From NCBI GenBank assembly GCA_036821185.1, contig DAISKD010000001.1:124001-188000 (forward strand): a DNA stretch of 64,000 nucleotides. The letters run 5' to 3'. Below, piece by piece: positions 36,418 to 45,205 of this stretch. The position numbers and the translations under genes were made by a program. The notes under the pieces are model-generated. The model did not search any database and was not told the origin of the DNA. It worked only from the letters and a program-made list of their open reading frames with translations. This DNA comes from CALJTV01 sp036821185. Lineage in GTDB: Bacteria; Chloroflexota; Dehalococcoidia; GIF9; UBA5629. The stretch's first letter is position 1. Each line of letters starts with the position of its first letter.

Positions 36418-36732
36418 TTAGTTTGCTGTAGGGCCCCTGTCGGATGAACTATTCCTAGTCTGATAGTAGGCGGCAACGAATATGAGAAGCGCGCCCAAGA
36501 GTATTGAGACCAATACCTTCGCCAGCTTGGGCAGATCCATCGTCAAAAAGAACGCGAAAGTAAAGGCACCGGCGATGCACGAAAGTACATAGCTCACAAG
36601 ATGTGCTTGAATGGGTTTTTTCTTCGCCCCCATCCAGATTAGCCAACCTATGAACGCAAGAGCACCTATGATTGCTACAGCTATCACAGCTTCACCAACC
36701 AATCTTCTCCAGAAACTTCCCCAGAAAGACAA
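36418..36732 (-). CDS. Small membrane protein, three predicted spans
   Basis: The 104-residue reading frame has three hydrophobic spans (about residues 13-33, 45-64 and 71-90) and a polar C-terminus. No family is recognised. The only start that includes the full frame is TTG at 36732, inside the preceding 57-residue gene; a GTG about 45 bases further in is an alternative, so the N-terminus is uncertain. It is the last of three small membrane genes behind pheT. Confidence 0.6.
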   Translation of the reverse strand: MSFWGSFWRRLVGEAVIAVAIIGALAFIGWLIWMGAKKKPIQAHLVSYVLSCIAGAFTFAFFLTMDLPKLAKVLVSILLGALLIFVAAYYQTRNSSSDRGPTAN

Positions 36733-36865
36733 ACATACCCGTCACCAGAACAAGGCACAAAAGTTTACCTATCTCGGACAAGAACCTGATATACTCAACA
36801 GCAAGATAACCGACACCAGAGACACACAACAAAACGCCAAACCCATATAGTACGTAGATCTTCAT
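36692..36865 (-). CDS. 57-residue membrane protein
   Basis: The frame starts ATG at 36865 with GGGAG seven to ten bases upstream and ends TGA at 36694-36692. The product has two hydrophobic segments (about 4-24 and 33-49), starts MKIYVLYGFG and ends FLEKIGW. It begins 15 bases after the preceding gene's stop and overlaps the next gene, which suggests a real member of a compact operon. The function is unknown. Confidence 0.6.
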   Translation of the reverse strand: MKIYVLYGFGVLLCVSGVGYLAVEYIRFLSEIGKLLCLVLVTGMFVFLGKFLEKIGW

Positions 36866-36879
36866 ATTTTCAATACTCC

Positions 36880-37404
36880 CTACATGCCTGGGGTAGGTTT
36901 CGGCACCATGATGCCCCTAACGCGATGCCCTAATATAATACGCCGCTCTTTCCCGTCAAAGTTTATCTTCACCGTGTAGTTGGTATCTTCCTCAACAGCG
37001 GCATCCATACTTCCGAACTTGCCCGGAGATATCGTCCACTCAACAACCGTGCTCCCGAAACGGCCAATCTTTATTTCCCTGTTCACCAGGTCAGCCAGCT
37101 TATTACCGGCTTTCCACAATGATACTGTCAGCTGTCCTTCACACAGGGAAAATGTCCGGTTGTCAATTCGATACCTGCACAAAAGAGACGATCCGCCTAC
37201 AATTTCACCCGCGAAATAGGTTCCCCCCTCTGTAATATATTGCTGGCCCTCAAACTCAATCGTCTGTTCATGTTCTTCGTATATTATGTAAAGCGTATCA
37301 TAGACACCAAGATACCCATCAACAATGAAAATGCACAAAATGGCCACAAAACATGCTAATGTGAGTCCCAGATACAAGTAAGCGCTTTTGTCGATCCTTG
37401 CCAC
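36880..37404 (-). CDS. Membrane-anchored hypothetical protein
   Basis: The 174-residue protein has one N-terminal span (about residues 9-28), followed by a polar, probably beta-rich outer domain that ends with PKPTPGM. No family is recognised. It starts at GTG 37404, 19 bases after the pheT stop, with no clear ribosome binding site, so it may rely on read-through and coupling from pheT. It is followed by two further small membrane genes. Confidence 0.65.
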   Translation of the reverse strand: MARIDKSAYLYLGLTLACFVAILCIFIVDGYLGVYDTLYIIYEEHEQTIEFEGQQYITEGGTYFAGEIVGGSSLLCRYRIDNRTFSLCEGQLTVSLWKAGNKLADLVNREIKIGRFGSTVVEWTISPGKFGSMDAAVEEDTNYTVKINFDGKERRIILGHRVRGIMVPKPTPGM

Positions 37405-37423
37405 GGTACGTATTCTACGCTAC

Positions 37424-39838
37424 CTAGGCTCGCAATACAACCCCGAGCTCTTGCGAAAGCCTTGCTAGGATCCCTTGCTGGACCTCATCAATTTCCCGAT
37501 CGGTCAGGGTACGATTGGGAGATTGGTAGACAATCCTGAAGGCAAGAGATTTTTTTCCTTGGGGTACCTGCTCGCCTGTATAAAGGTCAAAAAGCGACAC
37601 CGACGCAACCAGAGGGAATTGGCGAATTATAGAGTAAATCTGGTGATAAGTCACCTGTTCATCGACAAGCAAGGCGATATCACGGCTAGCACTGGGATAT
37701 CTTGAGAGCGGACGGTATGACATACGGTGACCACTGACCAGATCGAGCAGTCTTGATAGCTCCAATTCAATGAGATAGGTGGCTTCCGAGAGTTCGAAAG
37801 CTTCAGCTACTTTATGGTGGAGTTCGCCCACCACACCCAGCCTATCTTCGCCTGCTATAACCCAAGCGCATCTCCCCTCGAGCAAGCTATAGTCACTCCC
37901 TTTTTCAAAACTTACCTCTAGACCCAACCTCGATAAGAGAGTCTCAACAACGCCTTTGGCAGTGAAGAAATCTATATCTTCGGGCTCGCCCTTCCAGAAT
38001 GACCTGAAATGACCGCCACTGATTACAGCACACAGCACTTCCTTTTCCTCCGGCAGGTCCCCACTTCGCGGCCAGAACACCCTCCCTACTTCAAAAAGGC
38101 GGATACTCCCTTCACGTAATCTCATGTTTCGAGCTAATGTGCTCAGCAATCCCGGGCGCAAGCTGGTACGCAGGTACTCCCATTCTCGAGACATGGGGTT
38201 GGCCAGCCTCATCGGCACAGGACCAGGCGAAACCAGCCCCGGTGTCATTTTGTTCGATGCTTCTAAGCTAGTTAGAGAGTAGGTAAGCACCTCCTGAAAA
38301 CCACAGCCGACCATGATATCGCGCACATTTTCTTTTAGTGCCAGCATAGGGTTAGGCTCATATTTTGGCAACGGAGAACCAAGCATAGTTACCGGGACTG
38401 TATCATAACCCGTAATGCGGGCAACCTCTTCAACCAGGTCAGCGGGGCAACTAACATCAGTTCGCCACCAAGGAGGTAGCACGCGGAGGCAGGATGGATC
38501 AGTAGTTTTTTCGCATACAAAACCGAGCGCTTCTAATGTGTCTATTATTTCTCTCCTGCTAAGGTCGATGCCAAGGAGACGTCTCACGTCGCCCACAGGG
38601 AAAAGTATCTCAATTTGCTCCTTTCGGCCAGGGAAAGCATCTATCACCCCTGTCACCACATTCCCCCCAGCCAGTTCTAACATCATCTGTATGGCACGCT
38701 TTAGTGCTATCAGGGGTAGATATGGACTAATACCTTTCTCGAAACGCGAAGAGGCCTCACTATTTAGCCGCAAGCTGTTCTTGCCCCGATGAATCCCTGC
38801 CGGGTTGAAATTAGCCGATTCTATGAGCACATCCGAGGTCTTATCCTTAACTTCGGTGTCAGTGCCCCCCATTATGCCCGCAACTGCAACTGCCCTTTCG
38901 GCGTCAGCAATAACTAAGATGTCAGGGTTTAAGACGCGTGTAATTCCATCAAGGGTGGTGATCGTTTCTCCCGGTGAAGCCCGACGAACAATGATGCGTT
39001 TCCCTCTGAGATCGTTGTAGTCAAAGGCATGAAGTGGTTGCCCGTATTCCAGCATAACATAATTTGTAATGTCGACAACGTTGTTTATCGGGCGCATACC
39101 GCAACTAAGCAACCTCTGCTGTAACCACCTAGGGGAAGGTGCCACCTTAACCCCCCTGATCAAAGCGGCGCAGTATCTTGGGCACAGGTCTGGCTCGGCA
39201 ATCTCTACCGAGATATAGAACTCTATTCTACCAGCCGACTCTGTTGCTGCATAGAAAGGCTCTGCCACATGCACGTTCGCCCGGGTAAGGGCAGCTATTT
39301 CTCTGGCTATGCCTATCACCGACAAACAGTCCGGCCGATTAGGAGTTACCTCGACATCCAGAACAACATCACCAAGGTATTCAGAAAGGGGTTCACCCAC
39401 CGGCGCATCCTCAGGTAATATCATTATCCCCTCGTGGTTATCGGAAATCCCCAACTCCTTTTCTGAGCAGATCATACCCTCCGAAACTATACCGCGAATT
39501 TTTACTGCTTTTAGCTCTCTTATATCGCCACTATCAGGGTCTATAAGACGGGCACCCAATGAGGCAAAGGGAACCTTAGCACCGACGATTACATTAGGGG
39601 CACCACACACCACACGTTCTGTTCGTCCGTTCAAATCGACTGTAACAAGCTTCAGTCGATCGGCATTTGGGTGGGGTTCCACTTTCGTTATTCTGCCGAT
39701 ATTTACATTTACCCACTCGCCGCCAATAGTCTGTGTCCCACTCACTTCCAGCCCGGCCATGGTCAGCCTGTCACATAGTTCCTTAAGTGGCAGGGAAATG
39801 TCGACATATTCTTTTAACCATCTCAGAGGTGCTTTCAC
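37424..39838 (-). CDS. pheT: Phenylalanine--tRNA ligase beta subunit
   Basis: The 804-residue protein has all usual domains: N-terminal tRNA-binding (EMAP-like) domain about 40-150, B3/B4 editing region (about 210-390, with NNVVDITNYVMLEYGQPLHAFD), B5, the synthetase-like core, and the FDX-ACB anticodon domain at the end (LSRYPSASRDIALLV). The start is GTG at 39838 with GGAGGG upstream. It is 27 bases after pheS. Confidence 0.97.
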   Translation of the reverse strand: MKAPLRWLKEYVDISLPLKELCDRLTMAGLEVSGTQTIGGEWVNVNIGRITKVEPHPNADRLKLVTVDLNGRTERVVCGAPNVIVGAKVPFASLGARLIDPDSGDIRELKAVKIRGIVSEGMICSEKELGISDNHEGIMILPEDAPVGEPLSEYLGDVVLDVEVTPNRPDCLSVIGIAREIAALTRANVHVAEPFYAATESAGRIEFYISVEIAEPDLCPRYCAALIRGVKVAPSPRWLQQRLLSCGMRPINNVVDITNYVMLEYGQPLHAFDYNDLRGKRIIVRRASPGETITTLDGITRVLNPDILVIADAERAVAVAGIMGGTDTEVKDKTSDVLIESANFNPAGIHRGKNSLRLNSEASSRFEKGISPYLPLIALKRAIQMMLELAGGNVVTGVIDAFPGRKEQIEILFPVGDVRRLLGIDLSRREIIDTLEALGFVCEKTTDPSCLRVLPPWWRTDVSCPADLVEEVARITGYDTVPVTMLGSPLPKYEPNPMLALKENVRDIMVGCGFQEVLTYSLTSLEASNKMTPGLVSPGPVPMRLANPMSREWEYLRTSLRPGLLSTLARNMRLREGSIRLFEVGRVFWPRSGDLPEEKEVLCAVISGGHFRSFWKGEPEDIDFFTAKGVVETLLSRLGLEVSFEKGSDYSLLEGRCAWVIAGEDRLGVVGELHHKVAEAFELSEATYLIELELSRLLDLVSGHRMSYRPLSRYPSASRDIALLVDEQVTYHQIYSIIRQFPLVASVSLFDLYTGEQVPQGKKSLAFRIVYQSPNRTLTDREIDEVQQGILARLSQELGVVLRA

Positions 39839-39865
39839 AGTGAACCCTCCGCTAGAGCGCCCCGG

Positions 39866-40903
39866 TCAAAATTGTTCCAGAAATCTCAGATCGTTGCTGT
39901 AGAATAAACGGATATCGTCTACCCCGTAGCGAAGTATGGGAATGCGCTCCACCCCCATGCCGAATGCAAAGCCAGAATATACTTCAGGGTCAATATTTAC
40001 ACGCCTCAGAACTTCAGGATGCACCATCCCAGCTCCCAAGATTTCTATCCAGCCACTGTTACCACAAAGACGACAGCCATTGCCTTGGCAAATGAGGCAG
40101 TCAATAGCCATCTCCACACCAGGCTCCACAAAAGGAAAATAGTCACAGCGAAAACGGCACCTTCTATCCTCGCCGAAAAGTCGGCGGACAAACTCAAAGA
40201 GGGTGCCTTTCAGGTCAGATAGCGTAATGTTTTTGTCCACTGCCAGCCCTTCCACCTGGTAAAACATCCATTCGTGGGTAGCATCTGTAGCCTCGTATCT
40301 ATATACCCTACCTGGAGCTATTATCCTTATCGGCGGTCTCGATTTCTCCATCACCCTTATCTGGACAGGCGATGTGTGCGTTCTGAGAAGCATCGGCCGT
40401 CTGCCTTCAGCATTAACAAAGTCTACCCACAGGGTAGCAAACATGTCACGGGCAGGGTGTTCCTCCGGCATATTTAAGGCCTCAAAATTGTAATAATCCC
40501 ATTCCACCTCCGGCCCCTCCACAACTTGGAAGCCCATGCTTACAAATATCTCGCAGATCTCGCGTAGTGTCCTAGTTGTGGGGTGCAACCGCCCCAGTGG
40601 GACCGCTTTACCTGGCAGGGTGATATCTATGCTACTACGCTGCAGAGTAAGAGCTAACCTTTCTTCCAGCTCCATTCTCTTCTCCGCCAGCTTAGCTTCC
40701 AGGGTCTGTTTTACTTGGTTAGCCCTTGCACCGACGATCCGTCTTTCATCTATGGGCAGACTGGATATGGAACGCAGGATCTGTGTCAGAGCGCTTTTTC
40801 TGCCCACAAAGCGGACTCGCCAGTCCTCCAGCTCATTCAAATCAGTGACTTTGTCCAGAGTAGAAAGTGCCGTGCGAAGGAGCTCGTCGACTTGCTCTAG
40901 CAT
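39866..40903 (-). CDS. pheS: Phenylalanine--tRNA ligase alpha subunit
   Basis: This 345-residue class II catalytic subunit has an N-terminal coiled-coil (about 1-95), then HPTTRTLREICEIFVSMGFQVVEGPEVEWDYYNFEALN, and motif 2/3 stretches PIRIIAPGRVYRYEATDATHEWMFYQVEGL and AFGMGVERIPILRYGVDDIR. It contains an internal Cys-rich CLICQGNGCRLCG segment that resembles a zinc ribbon. It follows rplT by 14 bases. Confidence 0.97.
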   Translation of the reverse strand: MLEQVDELLRTALSTLDKVTDLNELEDWRVRFVGRKSALTQILRSISSLPIDERRIVGARANQVKQTLEAKLAEKRMELEERLALTLQRSSIDITLPGKAVPLGRLHPTTRTLREICEIFVSMGFQVVEGPEVEWDYYNFEALNMPEEHPARDMFATLWVDFVNAEGRRPMLLRTHTSPVQIRVMEKSRPPIRIIAPGRVYRYEATDATHEWMFYQVEGLAVDKNITLSDLKGTLFEFVRRLFGEDRRCRFRCDYFPFVEPGVEMAIDCLICQGNGCRLCGNSGWIEILGAGMVHPEVLRRVNIDPEVYSGFAFGMGVERIPILRYGVDDIRLFYSNDLRFLEQF

Positions 40904-40917
40904 GTCCGATCGGAGGT

Positions 40918-41277
40918 CTAGCCTTTTATTTTGGCCAAAACTAAGGAAGTGAGTTTAGAGAAAGTAGCTGGATCCCTCGTTGCTATGTCTGATAGCGTTT
41001 TCCGGTCTATTTGCAGTCCAGCTCTTTTCACCCCGGCAATAAACTGACTGTATTTAAGTCCACAATCCCTCGCTGCAGCATTAATACGCGTGATCCAAAG
41101 CCGCCTCATGTCTGCCTTCCGCTCACGGCGATGGCAATAAGAATAGTAAAGAGCATGAATCATAGACTCGTGGGCACGGCGATACAGCGCATGCCGTGTC
41201 GATCGATGTCCTTTTGTAAATCTGAGAACTTTCTGGTGCCGCTTGCGTGTGACTATACCGCCTTTAACTCTAGACAA
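40918..41277 (-). CDS. rplT: 50S ribosomal protein L20
   Basis: The 119-residue basic protein has the L20 features: GGIVTRKRHQKVLRFTKGHRSTRHALYRRA at the N-terminus, RRLWITRINAAARDCGLKYSQFI in the middle and the conserved KTLSDIA. It is in the standard infC-rpmI-rplT order on the minus strand. Confidence 0.98.
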   Translation of the reverse strand: MSRVKGGIVTRKRHQKVLRFTKGHRSTRHALYRRAHESMIHALYYSYCHRRERKADMRRLWITRINAAARDCGLKYSQFIAGVKRAGLQIDRKTLSDIATRDPATFSKLTSLVLAKIKG

Positions 41278-41298
41278 GGCTCCCTCCCTGCTTACAAA

Positions 41299-41502
41299 TT
41301 ATTTCGAACCGTATGGTAAAAGCTTGGCTACTCGACTTATATCTGAGCTATGAACGGGGATCATATCACCGTAGAGACGCTTTGTTCTCGGGGCTTTCCT
41401 GCGCCGCAGATGACTTCTGCCCCCCTTCATGCGCAACAGCTTGCCTGACGCGGTTACTTTGAAACGTTTCTTAGCACCTTTATGTGTCTTCAATTTCGGC
41501 AT
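41299..41502 (-). CDS. rpmI: 50S ribosomal protein L35
   Basis: The 67-residue basic protein starts MPKLKTHKGAKKRFKVTASGK, the universal L35 N-terminus, and has HLRRRKAPRTKRL. Its ATG shares one base with the infC stop (TAATG), so the two are coupled. Confidence 0.98.
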   Translation of the reverse strand: MPKLKTHKGAKKRFKVTASGKLLRMKGGRSHLRRRKAPRTKRLYGDMIPVHSSDISRVAKLLPYGSK

Positions 41503-42050
41503 TAGACTGTCTCCTGTACTTCAGCTTTCTTTGGTTGTTTGGCCGATACCGGTGATAAAACCAAACTCATAAACCGTTCATCCGAGCTTGGTTCGCCCTC
41601 CAACCCGGCAATATCCTTTAGACTCTCGGACACTCTCTGTAGCAATTTCAGGCCCAGTTCTGGATGAGCACTTTCTCGACCGCGGAAAAAGACGAGGACT
41701 TTTACTTTGTCCCCGCTCTCCAGAAGCTTCCTAGCTATCCGGATTTTTGTCTCCAAGTCATGATCTTTGACCCTCGGCCTAATACGGATCTCTTTTAAGG
41801 CACTACCCTTTTGGTTTTTCCGCGCCTTGCGCTCTTTTTTAGTCTGTTCATACCTGTATCTGCCATAATCAAGAAGCCGGCACACAGGGGGTGTAGCATT
41901 GGGTGCCACTTCGACCAGATCAAGGTTCCTCTCGCTGGCAATGCGCAATGCCTTTTCCAGAGGAAATATCCCTAACTGTGCCCCAGTCTCCCCTATTAGC
42001 CGTACCTCCTTTGCCTTTATCTCCCTGTTGATGCGCAGCTCCTTGGTAAT
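41502..42050 (-). CDS. infC: Translation initiation factor IF-3, probable AUU start
   Basis: IF-3 binds the 30S subunit and discriminates start codons. It has RINREIKAKEVRLIGETGAQLGIFPLEKAL at the N-terminus and RVKDHDLETKIRIARKLLESGDKVKV in the C-terminal domain. A GTG at 42062 opens the frame, but its first G is the last base of the ribosome binding site AAGGAGG, so it cannot be served by it. ATT at 42050 gives ITKELRIN, like other IF-3 proteins that start at AUU, and lies 11 bases after GGAGG. AUU starts let IF-3 limit its own synthesis. Confidence 0.95.
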   Translation of the reverse strand: MTKELRINREIKAKEVRLIGETGAQLGIFPLEKALRIASERNLDLVEVAPNATPPVCRLLDYGRYRYEQTKKERKARKNQKGSALKEIRIRPRVKDHDLETKIRIARKLLESGDKVKVLVFFRGRESAHPELGLKLLQRVSESLKDIAGLEGEPSSDERFMSLVLSPVSAKQPKKAEVQETV

Positions 42051-42124
42051 GTCTGACTTCACCTCCTTATCCTAGAACTGAGCTAGCAGACAGATGCAAA
42101 TATATCACATCCCTATTAGGAAAA

Positions 42125-43867
42125 TCAAAGCCCGTACGGAGACTTAGTTTTGATCACCGTCTCTATCCTGTCAATAAACTGGGAAAGCGTCATCGATCCC
42201 AGATCCTCACCGCTCCTCAAGCGCACCGCCATGGTGCCGGCGTCCAATTCCCGGTCACCAACAATCAACATATAAGGAATTTTTTCAAGCTGGGCTTCTC
42301 TGATCTTTGCATTCATCCTCTCGGAACGGTCATCCACCCGTACCCTAATTTTGTTTTCCCTAAGTACTTCAGCTACTTTCGAGGCATAATCCAGATGACG
42401 GTCAGCTATCGGGATCATGACCACTTGAATCGGAGATAGCCACACGGGGAAAGCACCAGCATAGTGCTCCACCAGACAAGCGGCAAATCTTTCCATACTT
42501 CCTAAAACAGTGCGGTGCACCATTACAATCTGATGCTCGGCACCGTCATCGCCAATATAATTGACGTTAAAGCGCTGTGGAAGATTGAAGTCCACTTGGA
42601 CCGTCGGCCCCTGCCACAATCGCCCTAAAGCATCCCGCAACTTGATGTCAATTTTCGGACCATAAAACACCCCCTCCCCAGGGTCTACTTTATACGCCAA
42701 ACCCATCCGTTCCAAGACGTCCTTTAGCGCTGCCGTAGAGAGCTCCCATATTTCCAATGTTCCTGCATATTTTTCTGGGCGCGTAGACAGAAGGAGTTCA
42801 TAATCAGTAAAACCGAATGTGACCAGCATAAAGCGAGCTAGCTCCACTACTGAAGTTATCTCAGCTTCTAGTTGGTCAGGACGACAAAATATATGGGCAT
42901 CGTCCTGTGTGAAACCACGCACTCTAGCTAGACCATGCAATACACCAGATCTTTCGTATCGATATACCGTACCCAGCTCGGCATACCGGAGTGGCAACTC
43001 GCGATAACTACGCAGCCTCGTTTTATAGATTAAGATATGCCCCAGACAGTTCATGGGCTTGACAATGTATTGCTGCCCCTCTACATCCATTGGTGAATAT
43101 AAGTTTTCCCTATAGAAATCCCAATGCCCACTTGTCTTCCAGAGGTCCAGTTTGGCTATATGGGGGGTATATACGATCTCGTAACCTCGCTTCCTGTGCT
43201 CCTCTTTCCAGAAATCCTCAATGAGCTGTCGTATCAAAGCGCCTTTGGGGTGCCACATTACCAGACCTGGACCAGCCTCATCATGGATGCTAAATAGGTC
43301 GAGATCTTTACCCAGCTTTCTATGGTCACGTTTACTTGCCTCCGCTAGACGGGCTAGATAGTCCTCAAGTTCTTTCTCTGTTTCAAAAGCAATTCCATAA
43401 ATTCTTTGTAGCATGGGGCGCGTCTCATCACCGCGCCAGTACGCCCCCGCGATGTTCACCAACTTAAAAGCTCCGATCTCGCTGGTAACTTCCACATGAG
43501 GTCCCCTGCATAGGTCGACAAAAGAGCCCTGCTTGTATATAGTCACCTTGTCTTCTGGGATCTCCTCTATGAGCTCAAGTTTATAGGGTTGTTCGGCAAA
43601 TACTTTCCGAGCCTCGTCCTTGGAAACTTCCTCCCTCACGAATGGAACTGCACTCGCTACTATCTCCCGCATCTTAGCTTCTATTTTCGGTAGATCTTCT
43701 GGAACAAGTGCACGAGGTAGCTCAAAATCGTAGTAAAAGCCGTCCTCAATTGCTGGACCGATGCCGAATTTTGTCCCAGGGAAAAGCTCTTGCACAGCCT
43801 GCGCCATAACATGCGCAGCTGAATGTCTCATCTTCTCTAACTTTGAAACCTTGTCTACCACAGACAT
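42125..43867 (-). CDS. thrS: Threonine--tRNA ligase lacking the TGS domain
   Basis: This class II synthetase of 580 residues begins at KLEKMRHSAAHVMAQAVQELFPG, which in E. coli ThrRS follows the about 60-residue TGS domain; that domain is absent. The editing domain's HSAAHVMA (metal His) and later KLVNIAGAYWRGDE are present, as are the catalytic Zn Cys region PMNCLGHILIYK and anticodon-binding C-terminus. It is 62 bases upstream of the infC operon. No T-box is recognised in front. Confidence 0.97.
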   Translation of the reverse strand: MSVVDKVSKLEKMRHSAAHVMAQAVQELFPGTKFGIGPAIEDGFYYDFELPRALVPEDLPKIEAKMREIVASAVPFVREEVSKDEARKVFAEQPYKLELIEEIPEDKVTIYKQGSFVDLCRGPHVEVTSEIGAFKLVNIAGAYWRGDETRPMLQRIYGIAFETEKELEDYLARLAEASKRDHRKLGKDLDLFSIHDEAGPGLVMWHPKGALIRQLIEDFWKEEHRKRGYEIVYTPHIAKLDLWKTSGHWDFYRENLYSPMDVEGQQYIVKPMNCLGHILIYKTRLRSYRELPLRYAELGTVYRYERSGVLHGLARVRGFTQDDAHIFCRPDQLEAEITSVVELARFMLVTFGFTDYELLLSTRPEKYAGTLEIWELSTAALKDVLERMGLAYKVDPGEGVFYGPKIDIKLRDALGRLWQGPTVQVDFNLPQRFNVNYIGDDGAEHQIVMVHRTVLGSMERFAACLVEHYAGAFPVWLSPIQVVMIPIADRHLDYASKVAEVLRENKIRVRVDDRSERMNAKIREAQLEKIPYMLIVGDRELDAGTMAVRLRSGEDLGSMTLSQFIDRIETVIKTKSPYGL

Positions 43868-44142
43868 AATCCTAGTATTGAGGCAGAGCCGCGGTAGCTT
43901 TTAATACACCATACTTCTGGATAAGCACGATAATGTAATCAAGCCAGCAACGTTGTTAGACCTCACCGCATACAGAAAACCTGTAATCACCTGGCTTCGG
44001 TTATCCATCCGGATAATCCTCAAATCTCTGCGGCGGCATTTTACCAGCGGTACAGTAATAGCGTCAACAAGACAGACTATGAAAGCTAAAACAAGAACCT
44101 CAAGCTCCGCCTCATGTAGTTCCAAAAATAGGACACTTTAAA

Positions 44143-44214
44143 TGGGCTCGGCAGGATTCGAACCTGCGACCAACCGGTTATGAGCCGGCCGCTCTGCCTC
44201 TGAGCTACGAGCCC
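44143..44214 (-). tRNA. tRNA with CAU anticodon (elongator Met or Ile2)
   Basis: Acceptor arms GGGCTCG and CGAGCCC pair at all seven positions, including 1-72, so it is not the initiator. The anticodon loop is CTCATAA, and the T arm holds GGTTCGAATCC. Methionine elongator and lysidine-modified Ile2 tRNAs cannot be told apart by the anticodon alone. CCA is not encoded. Confidence 0.9.
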
Positions 44215-44372
44215 AAGAAAATCATCGATCTATGACATACCTCTCTATATTTCCCTCAGGCTAGCATAAAGTATACCATAGCTAAACACGCAAAAGCAGC
44301 TTCATGCTCATGTCCACTAACTAGTAGTAAATTATAAGCTAAACGCACTCCATGAACAAACAGGGAAGGCAC

Positions 44373-44400
44373 TTGACTCAAAACAAACCTTTGCTATAAA
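44373..44400 (+). promoter_or_regulatory. Promoter for the fmdB-type gene
   Basis: TTGACT (44373-44378) and TATAAA (44395-44400) are 16 bases apart, each five of six consensus matches. Confidence 0.75.
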
Positions 44401-44468
44401 ATTAGCACTCGGATAGCTGGATTGCTAATTACCTGGCAGTTGCGCACGGGACAAGGAGGTGCAGCGAT

Positions 44469-44696
44469 ATGCCGATTTATGAATACATGTGTCCCAAATG
44501 CAACCTAAAGTTTGAATTAAGACAGAGTTTTTCTGCTGAGTCTACAGCTTCATGCCCTAATTGCCAAAATGGCGCAAGGAGGCTGTTTGCTCCAGTGACA
44601 ATAATATTTAAAGGTCCCGGTTTTTACACCACCGACAACAGAAAGGAAAGTCCTGCAGAAAAAGAGCAAAAAGACAACAAAGAGGAGAAAGACTGA
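44469..44696 (+). CDS. FmdB family zinc-ribbon protein
   Basis: The 75-residue protein starts MPIYEYMCPKCNLKFE, the FmdB signature, followed by a second CxxC (SCPNCQ) and a very charged Lys/Glu tail. FmdB was named as a regulator of formamidase genes, but the role of most members is unknown. ACAAGGAGGTG precedes the ATG, and a strong promoter stands 69 bases upstream. Confidence 0.88.
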   Translation: MPIYEYMCPKCNLKFELRQSFSAESTASCPNCQNGARRLFAPVTIIFKGPGFYTTDNRKESPAEKEQKDNKEEKD

Positions 44697-44757
44697 ACTA
44701 AGCAACATAGCAAAAATTCTGAAAAATTTGACATGATCGGCAGCAAAGGAGGGTGTT

Positions 44758-44874
44758 ATGAACTGCCCAGTGTGTGGCAAAAAGGCAGTGGCGAGACTTT
44801 ATTATTGTGCCAAGTGCGCAGTCTATGTACACGTTAATTGCTGGAAGAAACATGCTGCAACCCACAAGAAATAG
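44758..44874 (+). CDS. 38-residue zinc-ribbon microprotein
   Basis: The frame ATG to TAG encodes a protein with paired CPVCGKK and CAKCAV motifs, followed by a Cys/His pair (NCWKKH). AAGGAGGG sits at ideal distance before the ATG. It lies 61 bases past the FmdB-type gene and may share its promoter. The compact four-Cys layout suggests a metal-bound nucleic-acid or protein-interaction module; the function is unknown. Confidence 0.7.
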   Translation: MNCPVCGKKAVARLYYCAKCAVYVHVNCWKKHAATHKK

Positions 44875-44983
44875 CCTGTCTAAAATTCCGGCGTAACGGC
44901 CGATGTATGTACTAGCCGATAATTATATGGCTTATATAGCTTAAGCAACTTCCGACTCTAGTGAAATCAAATGGTAGAAGTAC

Positions 44984-45012
44984 TTGCCTATCTGTCATCC
45001 TTGTGTTACACT
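44984..45012 (+). promoter_or_regulatory. Promoter for tRNA-Arg
   Basis: TTGCCT (44984-44989) and TACACT (45007-45012) are 17 bases apart, ending nine bases before the tRNA. Confidence 0.5.
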
Positions 45013-45020
45013 CAAGTCAA

Positions 45021-45097
45021 GTCCCTGTAGCTCAGCTGGACAGAGCGGCTGCCTTCTAAGCAGCGGGTCGTGGGTTCGAATCCCTCCAGGGACGCCA
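45021..45097 (+). tRNA. tRNA-Arg (anticodon UCU)
   Basis: Acceptor arms GTCCCTG and CAGGGAC pair, the anticodon loop is CTTCTAA, the T arm has GGTTCGAATCC, and CCA is encoded. Confidence 0.96.
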
Positions 45098-45205
45098 GGA
45101 CAGCCTTCAGTATTGAACCACCGAAAAAGAAAGGGCGTGCAGGCCACAGTTTCGACTTAATATCGGCGCTCGGCCCGGGAAATCAAAAATTAGCGTGTGG
45201 CAACA

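Noticed and set aside
43868..44142. Possible T-box leader or a 74-residue gene before thrS
   Set aside because: A CTACCGCGG stretch only loosely recalls a T-box and no terminator/antiterminator pair is seen; the 74-residue frame starts with TTG and matches no family I know.
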